The position numbers and the translations under genes are program-made. Shown here piece by piece: positions 21,287 through 33,331 of a stretch of 64,000 nucleotides of DNA (within the stretch, counting starts at the first letter, position 1; each line of letters starts with the position of its first letter). Origin of the DNA: Cryptomeria japonica (taxonomy: Eukaryota > Streptophyta > Pinopsida > Cupressales > Cupressaceae); NCBI RefSeq assembly GCF_030272615.1, contig NC_081410.1, positions 572,953,241 through 573,017,240 on the forward strand, read 5' to 3'. Under the pieces are notes generated by a model. It was not told where the DNA came from. It ran no database searches and saw only the letters and a list, made by a program, of their open reading frames with translations.

Positions 21287-23378
21287 ATGGCTTCATCATC
21301 TAAGAAAGTAGAGAGATTAATGATCACATCAGAACCTATGGAGGTTATGGAATCAGAATAAATAGTGTCTTACAATGCTTTATCTCAAGTTCTTGAAGGT
21401 TTTATTATAAAAGGCGATTTGTCTAGTTATATTGACTGCAAAATCAAAGATCTGGGATCATTGTCAATCTATTCTCAATTGAAATCCCTGTGTGATAAGA
21501 ATGGTCAGATCAAACCTGAGTTTATTAGGGTTTATGAGAAGGGTTTTCATAATGCAACTTATTTTCTTGAGGATTTTGAAGAACACATCAGAATCATTTT
21601 AAGTCATGTTCATGGTGAAAACATGTATCTGGAAAGGACACACATTATAACCAAGGAATCTATCCATGTTGTGACTGGTTTTTGTCAAACCAGTGAAGTT
21701 CCCAAATTGAGGGGAATTTCTAAAGAGACTGTAACCACTTTAACCTCATCTACCTCTGATGGGCATGCATTTTTTGTTAATAACATTAAGGACCCAGTGG
21801 TTAAACTGGCTACTATGGTTATAGGCTACAGGATATTCTATTCCAGTAAAATGGATAGTGTGTCATCTGCAGCAGTAGATACAGCCTATAGGATGATTGC
21901 TGAGAATGCGGATTATGACCTTTGTGAGGCCATAAGAAGTCAATTGATGTTGAATCTATAGTCAATTAAGAAGGACAATAGTCTGAAGTTCAAATTTGAT
22001 CAGTTATTGATTGGATTATTCTTTTACTTTCATAATTTTCTACAAGGAATTGGTGATATTGAATGGTCAAAAGACCTACCGGTGATTGCCTAGATCAAGA
22101 ACAACATCAAGGTTCTTAAGAACACTTTCTCTATTGCAATGAACATGTACTTCAATGAATTTTAGAAGAAAATGAGTATGAGGGTTAGGCTACTTGAAGA
22201 TGTGGTGAAAAAATTTGCTAAGGACATCATTTTCATAGTCACCACTGATTTCTATCTCATGGAATCTATTGAACCTAGAGAAGATGAAATGGAAGACATG
22301 AGCTATGAAGTCAATTTTGACTTATTAATTGATTATGTCAATAACTTGTTGGCATCCCCAGTGGACAAGAATACAAAAAATACTGTATACTGTTGAGGAG
22401 CAAACTACAGAAGTTGAAACTAGTAGTGCTCCACCCAGTATTGGTAAAGGGAAAAAGAGGAAGGCTAAGCAAGCACCTTCGGTGTCAATTAGTACAAGAG
22501 TGACATGAAGTGTCTAAGTTAAAAAGGAATTGGCACCAAAGCTATACATAAAGAAGCAACCTACAACAAAGAAGAGAGGCGAGCAACTGATTCTCCCATC
22601 AGATTATAATGACACTGACATTGAGGAGGAGCCAAAGAAAGTAAAGGCAACTAGTAAGAAGGCTAAACCAGTTGAAGCTACCTCTCAGAGTATTCCCATT
22701 AAATCTTTGTCTTACAAACCTACGTCCGATTTTGAGAGAATGGTGAAGACATTAGGAAGGAATAGGTTTGATAATGTTAAAGAATGTTTTGATTCATTTG
22801 ATGAAGATTAGAAGGAACACATTGTTCAACAAGTAATTAACCATTTGTGTCATTACAATTGATTACCTCATGATCTTAAGAATGTAAATTCTGATTCTTT
22901 ATATTCTATTCTTTTGAATAAGTGGGAAGAAGTTGTGGAGAAAGAAAAAAAAGTTATTGATAATGTGTTTATTCAATATTTTCCTGATTTATCTAGGGAT
23001 GAGTTAATTGCATTGATTGATAACTACAAAACATAATTTCCTTTTAAGTCAAGGAGATTAAGGATAACAAGTGGAAAGATGGAATCTGTTGAAGTTGAGA
23101 CTCATCAGATAGCAAGGGACATTCAAAGGATGTATAAACAGATTCAGTGCCAATGGGCTAATGAATAAGATACTATGGAAAGACCAGAAATCGACGAGGA
23201 AGAAATATTACAAGCTAACATTGTCCATCATATCAAGAAGAAGGATAACACTATTTCCGAACTAGTGATTTTTGATGATGATGTACAAGATACCATTGAT
23301 CTATCTGGGAATATTATTGAACCAGATATCCATCCACCAGCTATTTCATTGGTTAAAGCACTAGAAGTACCAGCTACA
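21287..23378 (+). pseudogene. ORF2 of E (unrecognised protein), interrupted by stops
   Basis: ATG at 21287 (MASSSKK), stop near codon 25, then a long clean stretch 21365-21961. Family signatures: RIILSHVHGENMYLERTHII, then TKESIHVVTGF, then TTLTSSTSDGHAFFVNNIKD, LATMVIGYRIFYS and LKFKFDQLLIGLFFYF. The second half has MSMRVRLLEDVVKKF, SIEPREDEMEDMSYEVNFD, then a Lys-rich linker (KKVKATSKKAKP) and a helical block. The frame is broken by at least six stops. It is closest to ORF2 of H. It is cut at 23378 by element F. Function unknown. Confidence 0.75.
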
Positions 23379-23684
23379 GGTTAGATCCAACTGGTATTGA
23401 GAGGGGAGGGGTGAATCAGTACATTGCCGGTTTTTACTAATTGAAACTTTAGCTTTAAATATGAACTAATTAACCATTCACCAATGTACATAATTACTGT
23501 AGAATATTAAGCATGCATGAAAAGATACACAAACACACATAGATTTATCTCATGGAAACCCAATAGGGATAAAACCATGGTGTGAGTAGAAAGTCTCAAA
23601 ATTTGTACTCTTATGGAGTACGCCAGCTGAAGAGCCATCCCTATTAGAATATTACAAAGACACTGGCTAGGTGCCACCTAGTTA

Positions 23685-23830
23685 AGGGATTTATATGAAG
23701 GTCAGTTAGTGCCTTTACCCTCTTAAAGGTAACTTGGTTAAAGGACTTAGAACATCAGTTAAGATGTTACCTAGTTAAGGGATTTATACAATGGGACCTG
23801 TCAAAGTCCACCCAGTTAAGGGATTTATAT
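23685..23830 (-). repeat. Degenerate gttaagggattta repeats in the F LTR
   Basis: Copies of agttaagggatttat at about 23690, 23775 and 23812, with a more diverged gttaaaggactta near 23735. The same cluster is present in the other LTR of F at about 49538-49685. It lies downstream of the TATA box in element sense, so it should be transcribed. Confidence 0.75.
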
Positions 23831-24144
23831 TGTAGTCATTTCAAAACAATAGATAAAATGATTAGATACATGAAGCTACACATTAGCTTGATTAGATCAC
23901 AATTAGTCATCAGTCTTGGTCTGCATTGGTTGTGCTTGTCCTTCACAACTCTACCTTCTATCAGTTTGCTAATACTTGAATCATGCACTACTAGTCCTCT
24001 GTCACCTAATTCACTACTCTATGAAACCCCACTTTATTGGTCTTCTATCACTCAGCTTTGTATGCTCTAAAACTCCCCCTGTGTTCTTTTTCACATTTAA
24101 CTTTAATCACCTTGACAACAACCTTCTCAGCAATGAGATTTGTG

Positions 24145-24152
24145 TATTTATA
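24145..24152 (-). promoter_or_regulatory. TATA box in the 3' LTR of F
   Basis: The minus strand reads TATAAATA. It is present at the equivalent place in the other LTR (50002-50009). Confidence 0.55.
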
Positions 24153-24684
24153 GATCCTTAAGTCTTTCACCAATGTTTCCCTCCAAAACATACCTTTCAA
24201 AATTCCATTGCTAAGCCTTAAAATGTGCTTTTGGAATCATGCAGGAATCTCTATCAATTCTATCAAACATGCTGATATGTCCATTGGTTGACTGAGAGAA
24301 GACTTCCGATTTAGCTGATTGTAACTGAATGTTACCAGTCTGTCGGTTACCAAATTTTTTGGTGAACTGATCAATACCTTGACTAGCCAATTTCTTCAAG
24401 TCAACTGGTTTATTCTTTGCTTAGTTGGTGGATGTCTTCACTACCGATCTACTTACTACTACCCAATCGCCTTGCTTCTTGTTAGTCTACTACTTGTCAG
24501 TCTACTACTTGCCGGTATACTTATTGTCTACCAGTTTACTCACTGCCCGGTCTTGCTATCTGCTTATTTACTCACTACCTAGTTTGCTTACTCCCTAAGG
24601 ATTGGGAAGACTAAGGAGATGATGTTGCCAACATGACAACCATATTGTTTACTAGTCATACAAAATTGCATTAGAATGCCAACA

Positions 24685-24843
24685 AACTCCACCTTTGGCA
24701 TTGGTGGCAAATTCTACAAACTACTGATCCAGTCTCATCTGATGTGCTAGTCCCATGGCCCATGTTCCTGATAAGACTCTATGAAAGCCAAATTCCCCCT
24801 TTTTCCATCAATGGAAAATACTATCCAAGATGATTTGTCAAAA
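24685..24843 (-). other. Polypurine tract (mutated) and 3' noncoding end of F
   Basis: The minus strand reads CCAAAGGTGGAGTT next to the LTR where the group consensus is CCAAAGGGGGAGAT. A second purine-rich run (AAAAAGGGGGAAT, about 24793-24805) lies further upstream. No gene. Confidence 0.75.
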
Positions 24844-26720
24844 TTAAGAAAAAATCTCTTTGAAGGTTTCTTGATCCACTTTTAAGGAAGATTCCCATGA
24901 AGATTGAATTTGTTTCATGGTAGTAAAGTGGCCATGTAATACTGCAATGAAGACCTCCATATCGTCAACTATCTTGTAGTCCAATGCATTATTTAGGTGG
25001 TCTATCTCTTTAATGTTCAGTTGCATGAAGTCTATTATTGGTGCTAAATAGCACTAGAGCTCTAACATGCTAAGACTTCTTTTGTCTTCTTCATCTTTCA
25101 ACTTTCTGAGTTGATGATTGAGCATTTTGATTTTTCCAGTGAAAGTTGATGTTGAACTACTAAGAGTATCAAATGAGCTTACCAGATCCTGAATCTCCTT
25201 TTGAATCTGATTTATTTTATCATCCAAATCTTTGATTAAGAAAGGAAATTTTGGAGATTTGAATAAGAGTTGAACAACTTATTGTAGTATGGTCTTAACT
25301 TCTTCTATTCTAGTTGATAGAGAAACTTTGCCAACTGATATCTACTCCATTATGTTATCTCCTTGCTTAGATTCATATTGTCTTATTGCAACCTTCTCTA
25401 GATCAGTTTCCTTTGAACTTATTTCTTTGACTAGAGTATTCAATTGATCAATAATGGGTGCAGTATCATCAACTGCAATGTCTGGTATGAGATTAGAGGG
25501 AATTGTTTTGGCAGAGGTGAGGATTCTTGCCTTCTTTTTCTTTTCTCTCAGTTTTACCTTTTCATCTTGGATTCTCAATTTTTGTGAGACTTTCATCAAC
25601 TATTTTGGGGTCATCTTCTTTATATCTATAACTGAATCACCTTCTTCTTCCTCCTCTGTTCCTTCTTCAATTTTTGAGGGTTCAATTTCTGAGCTAGTTG
25701 ATGTGACAATTCTTACCTTTTGCTTTACATTTTCCTTGTCTAAGTGTAATTTTCTTTTTATCAAAGGGGTATCCAACACTACTATGTTATCTTTTATCTT
25801 CTCTTCCTCTTTTCCTTCCTCTGCTTTCTTCTCTTCCTCTTTTCTTTCCTCTGATTTCTTTTATTCCTCTTTGCCTTCCTCTATTTTCTTTTCTTCCTTA
25901 GTTCCTTCTTTTATTCTCTTCTCTTCCTTTGTCTTCTTTTCTTCCTCTTTACCTTCTTCTATTTTCTTTTCAATCTCTTTTTCTTTCTCTGTTCTCTTCT
26001 CTACCTCATTTCCTTCCTTTGTTCTCTTCTCTTCCTCTATCTTCTTTTCTTCCTCTTTTCCTTTTTGAGAGAGATTAGGATTTGGTGTTGGTAAGTTTCT
26101 ATGAGGTGTATCCTCATAAGGAATGTCTTCAACTAAAACTTCCTCTTGACCTAACAATTTAGTTTTATTGGCTTCCTCTACTGGTGAAGTATGAGCTGGT
26201 TGTTCAATACCTGTTGTCAAATTGGGAATGTCTGACACAACATCTCCTATGATTTCCTCAATAGAGAATGTATCAAATCCTTCAGTGGAGTCTTTAGCTT
26301 TCCCTTTATCAAGGACAACTTCCCCTTTATCCTATTTAGTTTCTTGTTCAATTTCTTCTTTAACCTTCTTTTGCTGGTTCATAATTTCCTTCCATAGCGA
26401 AACACCTTTAGCATGCACTTCTCTAATTTCACCTACTGCCACTCTTCTAGTTTTGTTCCTTATCTTGAAATGTTGAATCCATGCTTCAGCCACCAGTGAA
26501 TCTTGATCAAAATCTAATTCATGTTGCACTTCCATGAGAGATTTTATTCTAAGCTCTTTTTCAATAGCTAGATTAGACTTCCATCTTCCTTCAATTTTAT
26601 CCAGCAAATCTGATTGAATAATGCCATATAATTCACTGGGAGTTCTACAAAAGGTGTGCAAGTTCCAGATCAAAGCTTCCTTAATTTTCCTCTTGTCTCC
26701 ATCATTACTAAAAGAATATT
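24844..26720 (-). pseudogene. ORF2 of F, C-terminal part
   Basis: The minus strand encodes a helical block (FCRTPSELYGIIQSDLLDKI, later HFKIRNKTRRVAVGEIREVH), then a very Lys/Glu-rich low-complexity stretch (25640-26060) and a C-terminal coiled coil ending FKEIFS at 24844. In-frame stops lie near 26329, 25858, 25600 and 25340. The central block corresponds to the WHVALMAGRVKEV region of G. The upstream part is continued at 38033 beyond element G. Confidence 0.75.
26716..26720. repeat. Target-site duplication of G (left copy)
   Basis: atatt here and atatc at 38033-38037, differing by one transition. Both lie in ORF2 of F. Confidence 0.7.
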
Positions 26721-27506
26721 TGTTAGTATTACCAAAGATACTGAGAGGGGGGGGTGAATCAGTATCTAACTAGTATATTAATTTACTTGACTTAAAACAT
26801 GAAAAATATATTAAAACTGTGTACTGGTAAACTTGAAATAATGTAGTAAACAAGAATAACAACAACCACATGAGAAGCACATCATAACACAGTATTTTAA
26901 TGAGGAAACCTGATGTGGCAAAAATCTCAGTGGGATTTGTGACCCATAATATTTGCTTACTGGCCAATAAGGGAATATTACTCTTACAATAGGGGCATGC
27001 ACATGCAGGAAGGCCAAGTGCCTAGAGCTCACTGCTCAATTACAAAAGAAGTCTCACTAACTTACAAAATGGATTATATTAATCCAAAGTCCTGTACTGC
27101 TTCATATTAGCTTCTGCTATGCTAGATCTAGTATCGTTTTAAGCTCTACTACATACATAAACCCTTAACCAATAATTTGCATATTAGGTCTGCATAATTT
27201 TACCTTTCTCCTTATTACAAAATGATCTACAATGATCTCATACATATATGATTCATCTTACAACTCGCCATGTCGGCTTACAATGATTTTACAATTAATT
27301 ACAAAATACATTTTAAACAAAATTGAAGTTGGCCAAGGTGTCGGTATCCTTCCTTTCACTGCCGATGTTTTGTATGCCAGTGTAGAGTTTGTCGGTGCCG
27401 GTGTAGGTATATTTGTCTTGTCGATATCATATGATTGCAAGGTTGCCATAAATGACAAAACCTTCAATCACCTACAATTTCTCATTGGAGTGTGCAATTG
27501 CCAACA
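26721..27506 (-). repeat. 3' LTR of G
   Basis: 786 bp, TGTTGG...CTAACA on the minus strand, with a palindrome-like tgcacatgcagg near 27000 and the G-rich run gagaggggggggtgaat (the complement of the C-rich end) at about 26741-26757. Pairs with 37247-38032. Confidence 0.92.
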
Positions 27507-27533
27507 ATCTCCCCCTTTGGAATTGATGGCAAA
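27442..27533 (-). repeat. Inverted repeat bracketing the polypurine tract of G
   Basis: Arms gttgccataaatgacaaa (27442-27459, in the LTR) and tttggaattgatggcaaa (27516-27533, internal) are complementary at 14 of 18 positions. The polypurine tract (27508-27518) lies in the loop and partly in the stem. Confidence 0.65.
27508..27518 (-). promoter_or_regulatory. Polypurine tract of G
   Basis: The minus strand reads AAAGGGGGAGA, ending one base before the LTR start. Upstream purine runs CAAAGGGGAGTAG (about 27678-27690) and CTCAGGGGGAGCAT (about 27626-27639) resemble it. Confidence 0.9.
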
Positions 27534-27737
27534 ACTCATGAGAAAAATCAAAAAGTGTCCAAAATGATATCCAAAAATAGTCTGCCAAAATTGTCTTTTC
27601 AAAACTGTATGCTCAAAACATGTATGCTCCCCCTGAGCAGATGATGTCCTTTCGTCTAACCATTTTTCTCATCCCACTACTCCCCTTTGACATCAATGAC
27701 AAAGGTTTTCATTTGGTGTCAATGGAGTCCTTCTTGG

Positions 27738-29505
27738 ATTCTTGTAACCAGTGGGTTACAATCTAAAAGATATCTGTCAAAACTAAATTTATGCCATTGC
27801 TAAAAGTTTTGCTTTTATTGCCTCTTGTGTTCTCTATACTATACCGGTGAGTATGTGCATTTTCTCTTCTAGTGTCTTAAGTTTGGGAACCAGAGCTTCA
27901 GATATTTTTTTTCTCAAGGAAATAAGATACTCTAGTCTTGGACTAAGTCTGCATTTTAATTCCTTTGCCTTATCCTTTATTCCATGTTTGTCATTCTCCA
28001 ATTTCTTGATTTTCTCTTCCTGTTCTGCAATTTTCTTCTCTAACTCCAAAAATGAATCTGATGTTCCAATCAAATTGTCAGCAATATTATTTATCTTTTC
28101 TTGTGCTTTGCTGATCTCCTTGTCAAGATCCTCTATTAATAAATTTGATTTGCAAGTATCGATGTACAATTTCTTGAAGTCATAGATTATTTCTCCAAGT
28201 TCTGGTAAAAGGGTGTCCATTTCTTCCTTGTTCTTCTTTACAATATCCTCAAAGAATTTCTCTTTTTCTTTTATCATTCTTTCTTTAAATGTATCCTCAT
28301 TTATTTGATCAATAGTTAATAGGTTGTCAAAGATGAATTTAGACAATGTGTCTAGTTGACCTAAAGAATCTTTATTCTCAACACTGCACTTTGGTGTTAT
28401 CAATTTAAGAATTGGTATTGTATCATCAATAGCCTTATAGGCTTGTGCATTGCATTCCGTGATCTTCTTTATTGAATCTAACAAAACTTCTATTACATTA
28501 GTAGGTTAGAATTTTGTCATAGTTGTACCAGATGTTTGTCCAATAGTCTTTATAATAGCCATGCTACCGGTTGTGGTTATTAGCTTGCTTGATTCGACCT
28601 TTGGTAGGTCTATCTATGTTTGCATTTCTACAAACAAAGGTTTATACTTTTCAGTTTGGGCCGGTGGCACTGTCTCTGTCTGTACCTATGCTTCAACCTA
28701 TACTGGTTTTGGTTTCTCTAACTATGTCTCAGAAGGTTTCTCTAAGTTTCCAATTGCTAGTTTCTGTGAACTTTTCTTAGTCAGCTCTTTAGAGGGTTTA
28801 TCTATTGTATCTATCAGTTCCTCAGTGGTATCCTTTGCCAGTTGCTCTGCCAGTGTTGTTTTTTCTATGTTTGTCTCAATCTCTGTAGCTGGTGACTCAG
28901 TAGTCACATCTTTCTCCTTATCCTCGGTGGTTTCTCTATCAACTATAGTATTAACTTCTTGAGTATCTACAATTACTATATACAAAATTTATGATTCAGG
29001 ATTTGTATCTTCTATTGGGGACTCCATACTCTCAGTGGCCAGTTTATTTTTAGTAGTGTCTACCGGTGGAGTTCTGAGAGAGGTGGGGGCATATTGTCAG
29101 TTATTTTAAAGCTTAGTGGTCCACCTACCTTACCTTTTCCCTTTTCTCTACCCTTTTGATATACTTTGATAGTTTTAGGTCTAAGTAATTCTTCCTCTTT
29201 TTCTTTCTCCACAAAGAAAATATTCCATGCATCAGCAGTTTCCTCATAAACTTCCTTTACTCTTCCTGCCATTAATGCTACATGCCAATGAGCAGTAGAA
29301 AATACTGTCTGGTTAGCCTCACTAATTAATTTCTCTATTTCATCAGGTGAGCTAACTGGATGCACTACCAGTAATTTTTCAATCTTAATCTTTTTATCCA
29401 ATTCAACAATAGCTAATCTCCTAGCTTCCAATCTCCTATACAAGTCATTTGAAATTTCATCAACAACTTCCATTAAGAATTTCTTGTATATATCTAAGTG
29501 TAAAA
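27738..29505 (-). pseudogene. ORF2 of G, C-terminal part
   Basis: Continues the ORF2 frame from 34176 beyond element A. It holds the central block (LYRRLEARRLAIVELDKKIK, then WHVALMAGRVKEVYEETADA), an acidic Thr/Glu-rich linker (28560-29050) and a long C-terminal coiled coil (LRKKISEALVPKLKTLEEKM). A two-base deletion relative to A near 27834 causes a stop. Homology to the end of A and I (IVT-WLQ) reaches about 27738. Function unknown; the coiled coil suggests self-association. Confidence 0.75.
29501..29505. repeat. Target-site duplication of A (left copy)
   Basis: taaaa, repeated exactly at 34171-34175. It marks both ends of element A inside ORF2 of G. Confidence 0.92.
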
Positions 29506-30331
29506 TGTTGGCATATCGACACTCCAATGAGACATTGTGTGTGATTGAAGGTTTTGTCATTGATGGCAACCTTGCAATCCTATGGCACCGGCAAGACATT
29601 ATACTAGCAAAAGCATTACACATGCAACCTTGCAATCCAATGGCACCAGCAAGACATTATACCGGCTTCAGCAAGATCAATCTACACCAGCACTGGCACA
29701 GAAGGAAATATGTATACCGGCACAGAGGCCAACATGATTTTTGATATGTAATATTTTGTTTATTATTATAAGCCAACTTGGAAAATTGTAAAATGACTCT
29801 TGTATATAAAAGAGATCATTGTAGTCATTTGTAGGATATGGATATGAAGCATAAAAAATTATAAGGTAGACCTAATGTGCGAATTGTAGGTCAAGGGTAT
29901 ATGTAAAGAATAGAGCAAGAACCGGTACTGAATCTGGCATTGAAGATGCTATTGTAAAGCAGTGTAGATCGTTGGATTTGCATAATCCTCATTGTAAGTC
30001 AGTGTGACTTCTTATTGAGCAGTGTGCTCTAGGCAGTTGGCCTTCTTGCATGTGCAGGCCCCTATTGTAAGTAATATTCTCTTATTGGCTAGTAAGTGAA
30101 TATTGTGGGTCACAAATCCCACTGAGGTTTTTCCCACACTAGGTTTCCTCATTAAACATCTTGTGTTATGGTGTTCTTTTCATGTGGATGTTTTTGATTC
30201 TGTTATTTACATTAATTATTGCATACCGGTATACTATTACTTTATGTTCTGCATATTTAGTTTTAAGAAAATTAAATTACCGGTTAGATACTAATTCACC
30301 CCCCCTCTCAGTATCTATGGGAACCCTAACA
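29506..30331 (+). repeat. 5' LTR of A
   Basis: 826 bp, TGTTGG...CTAACA. TATA box at 29804-29811, C-rich run caccccccctctcagt at about 30297-30312. The stretch 29920-30057 is shared with the LTR of copia D (14413-14554). Confidence 0.95.
29804..29811 (+). promoter_or_regulatory. TATA box in the 5' LTR of A
   Basis: tatataaa about 300 bp from the LTR start. The same box lies at 33641-33648 in the 3' LTR. The likely start of the genomic RNA is about 30 bp downstream. Confidence 0.65.
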
Positions 30332-30333
30332 AT

Positions 30334-30345
30334 TGGTATCAGAGC
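30334..30345 (+). promoter_or_regulatory. Primer binding site of A (tRNA-iMet type)
   Basis: tggtatcagagc, two bases after the LTR end: a full match to the usual plant copia primer site. Confidence 0.95.
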
Positions 30346-30402
30346 CTAGTCCTCTATTTTCAAAAGCCTAACAACTTGAGGAAGATCTTGACACCGGTAA
30401 AG

Positions 30403-33151
30403 ATGGAAAATCTGATGAAGCAACTTGAAGGAGCTCTTACTGACTATGATGCAAAGAAGTTGAAAAATATCAAATTAGAAGATGATTTAAAAGCAGCTCA
30501 GGACATTATTCAGGCACTTCAAGAAAATCTTACTATTACAAGAAATAAGAGAAGAGAACTTTGTGAAAAATTGCAAAATGAGAATGATGAAAAGGAATCA
30601 CTAAATGATATGATAAGCAAATTGAAACAAGAGATCATGACAACAAAAAATGAAATGTAGATATGACTATGAGATTTTGCAAAGAGATTAAGGACAAAAA
30701 GAAGAATGAAGAAGAATTGACCAGAAGACTAAGTGATGCAGCAAATGAGAACACAAGACTTAGCTATGAAAATGACATGTTGAAAACAAATCTCATGCAT
30801 ACTTAGATTGACTCAAATGAACTAATGAGACAAAAAGAAATCTTGGAAAGTGAATTAGAAACTGCAAATCAACAAAAAGAAAAATTCAAGAAAAGCTCAG
30901 AAGAACTTGGTACCTTATTGAAAAATAAAAAATCCAAAGATGACACTTCTGGAATTGGATTTGAAGTTGGAGAAAGCTCCGATACTGCAAATACCCAGGA
31001 TCACAGCAAACTGGTAAGACCTTCTAATACTTATAAATTCAATGGAAAATGCTTCAACTGTAATAAATATGGTCATAGGCAATATGAATGTAGATCTGGG
31101 AATTATCAAAACATCAATCCTCCCACCGGTCAATGCTCCAAATGCAACAAAATTGGTCATAACTCTGAAAATTGCATAATGAATGTAAGATGTTATGTTT
31201 GTGGAAGATTTGGTCATTTATAAAATAAATGTAGAACACAAACCGGCATAGGTTATGGGAAAGCTATTCAAAAAAATAATGTAACTTGTTATGCATGTAA
31301 CAAGATTGGTCATATTGCTAAATTTTGTAGAAGTAAAGGTACACCGGTATCCACTCCTTCACCTAGAAGGACAAGACAGAAGCAACAAGCCGCGAGATCT
31401 CCAATCAAGAAAGCCATACCTAAGAAGAAGCTGACCCCCAAAAAGAAGAAGAAGACAAACACTAACTTGGCCCCTCTTGACATATTACTAAATGAGATCA
31501 TAGATGAAGGAAAATTGAAAAACATAGGGAAAATCTATGACACCCTATCAGATGATGAGAAAGGACAAGTTGAAGAGAGTGTTATATTGCATATGGACAT
31601 GTATAAAAAGTTTTTGTTGCAAGTCTTAAATGAAATTCTTGATGAACTATACAAAAGACTTGAGGCCAGAAGGCAAGGAATAATTGAGTTGGATAAGAAA
31701 ATAAAATAGAAAAATTACTTGCAGTATACCCAGTCAACTCACCTAAGGAAATTGATGATCTGATAGCTCAGGCCAACCGGTCAGTTTTCTCCATTGCACA
31801 CCGGCAAATTTCACTAATGGCAGGTAGAATTATAGAAGTTTCAGAGGAAACAGAAAATGGTTGGGATACATTCTTGGTTGAAAAAGAAAAACAAGAAGAA
31901 TATAGGAATCCCAAGCCCATTCTGGTATATCAGAAGGACAAGGATAAAGGGAAAGGTAAAGTTGGTGGACCACCAAGTATCAAGATTAGAGACAACTTAC
32001 CCCCACCTCATTTAAATACTCCACCGGTAAAAACAACAACTATAGAAGATCAACCAGCAGTTGAGAGTATGGACACAGAGGATAATAATCCTAATCCTGA
32101 AGTCCTATATACTGTGAATGTTGATTCTCATAAAATCAACATAGTGGTAGATAAGGATACAATAGATAAATCAGAAAACAAAGAGCAACTAACAATAGAT
32201 TTAGAGAAAAAGATGGAATCTAGAACACAAACAGAGAAACCAATAGAGCTAAAGGCTCCAGAACAGATGCCACCGGTAAGAATTGATGCAGGAAAACCAG
32301 TGCTTAAAGAGATGGAGACACAAACAGACCTACCAGAGGTCAATACTAGCATGGTCACTTCCACTGGCACTCAGTTTGTTGGGTCACCATCAAATGTAAC
32401 AGAGGTATTGCTTGAATCTATCAAGAAAATAATTGATTATAGCTCACAAGCTTATAAAGCGATAGATGATTCAATTCCAGTTTTGAAATCAATAGCTCCA
32501 AATTGTAATATAGCCAACAAAGATTCTTTAGGCCAGTTGGATACACTTTGTAAATATATTGCTAGAAATTTTGAGCAAACAAAGGTAGAATCTATAAAGG
32601 AAAGTGTAGAAAAAGAGAAATAGAAATTCTTTGAGGAAGGAATAAAGAAGTGTAATAGGGAATTTGACACACTTCTACCGAAATTGTGCAATTTATTGAA
32701 AGAGCACAAAACTCTGTACAAAGACACCTATAAGATAAACTTTTTGACCATAGATGTAGACAAAAAGATGAGCAAGGTACAGGAAGAGATAAATAAACTT
32801 GCAGATAATTTTGTTAACTCACTTGATGAATTATCAGTTTTTGAGGAAAAGATAACAAATTTTGAGGAAGAATTGCTCAAATTAGAAAGAGAGAAAGAGA
32901 AAATAATAAACAAGGCAAAATTCTTGAGATCTAAACTAAGTCCAAGATTGGACTATTTAGCATCTCTGTGGAAGGAAATCTCAGAGGCACTAACACAGGG
33001 AAACAAAACACCGGCAGAGCACTTGTAGCATCTCACCGGTATAGTATATAGAACTGAGATAGCAATAAAGGAGAGCAAGAAGTTTATGGATGGCATAAAC
33101 TTAATTTTGGGAGATATTCTTCAGATAATAACTACCCAACTACAAGGTTGA
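30403..33151 (+). pseudogene. Fused ORF1-ORF2 of A: coiled coil, four zinc knuckles, ORF2 C-terminal region
   Basis: ATG at 30403. Coiled coil (LEDDLKAAQDIIQALQENL and on), then CFNCNKYGHRQYEC, CSKCNKIGHNSENC, CYVCGRFGHL-NKC and CYACNKIGHIAKFC (31045-31335). Straight after the last knuckle the frame enters the basic linker of ORF2 (RRTRQKQQAARSPIKKAIPK) and its central helical block, then a Glu/Thr-rich linker and C-terminal coiled coil ending with ILQIITTQLQG. Compared with G, the spacer and the whole N-terminal ORF2 domain are deleted so that the two proteins read in one frame. It is broken by a one-base deletion near 30661, stops at 30658, 30805, 31221, 32621 and 33026, and a shift near 31709. 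Confidence 0.82.
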
Positions 33152-33331
33152 GGTTATGGATTAGTACAACTACAAAATCTACTAACCTTTGTCATTGATG
33201 CCAAAGGGGGAGTAGTAGATGAGAAAATTCAAAACACAGGGATCACATGTTCAGAGGGAGCTCTCACATTTTTGGTCTACACATTTTTGGATATCTTTTT
33301 GAAATTTCTCATGAGTGTTGCCATCAATGCC
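33152..33331 (+). other. 3' noncoding region of A
   Basis: No gene. Contains a second purine-rich site, gatgccaaagggggagtag (33198-33216), nearly identical to the polypurine tract and its flank 120 bp further on. Confidence 0.75.

Larger units (their letters stand above)
18592..23378 (+). mobile_element. Element E: non-autonomous copia-like element (ORF1/ORF2 type), partial
   Basis: 5' LTR (18592-19688), primer site (19691-19702), ORF1 and ORF2 on the plus strand. It is inserted in the gag of copia C; the five bases before the LTR are ttcat. It is interrupted at 23379 by the LTR of element F, so the polypurine tract, 3' LTR and right target duplication lie outside the window. LTR ends (TGTTGG...ATCA) and the primer-site variant match element H, its closest relative here. 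Confidence 0.85.
23379..24684 (-). repeat. 3' LTR of F
   Basis: 1306 bp. It matches the partial 5' LTR at 49235-50226, with a TATAAATA box (24145-24152, minus strand) and repeated ccNagttaagggatttat motifs at about 23685-23830. The outer terminal base is changed (ggttag at 23379 where the 5' LTR has tgttag). The five flanking bases on the left are ctaca. Confidence 0.88.

Noticed and set aside
23379-24684. Solo LTR interpretation
   Set aside because: Internal sequence of F continues on one side, with a recognisable though mutated polypurine tract; a matching LTR lies at 49235.
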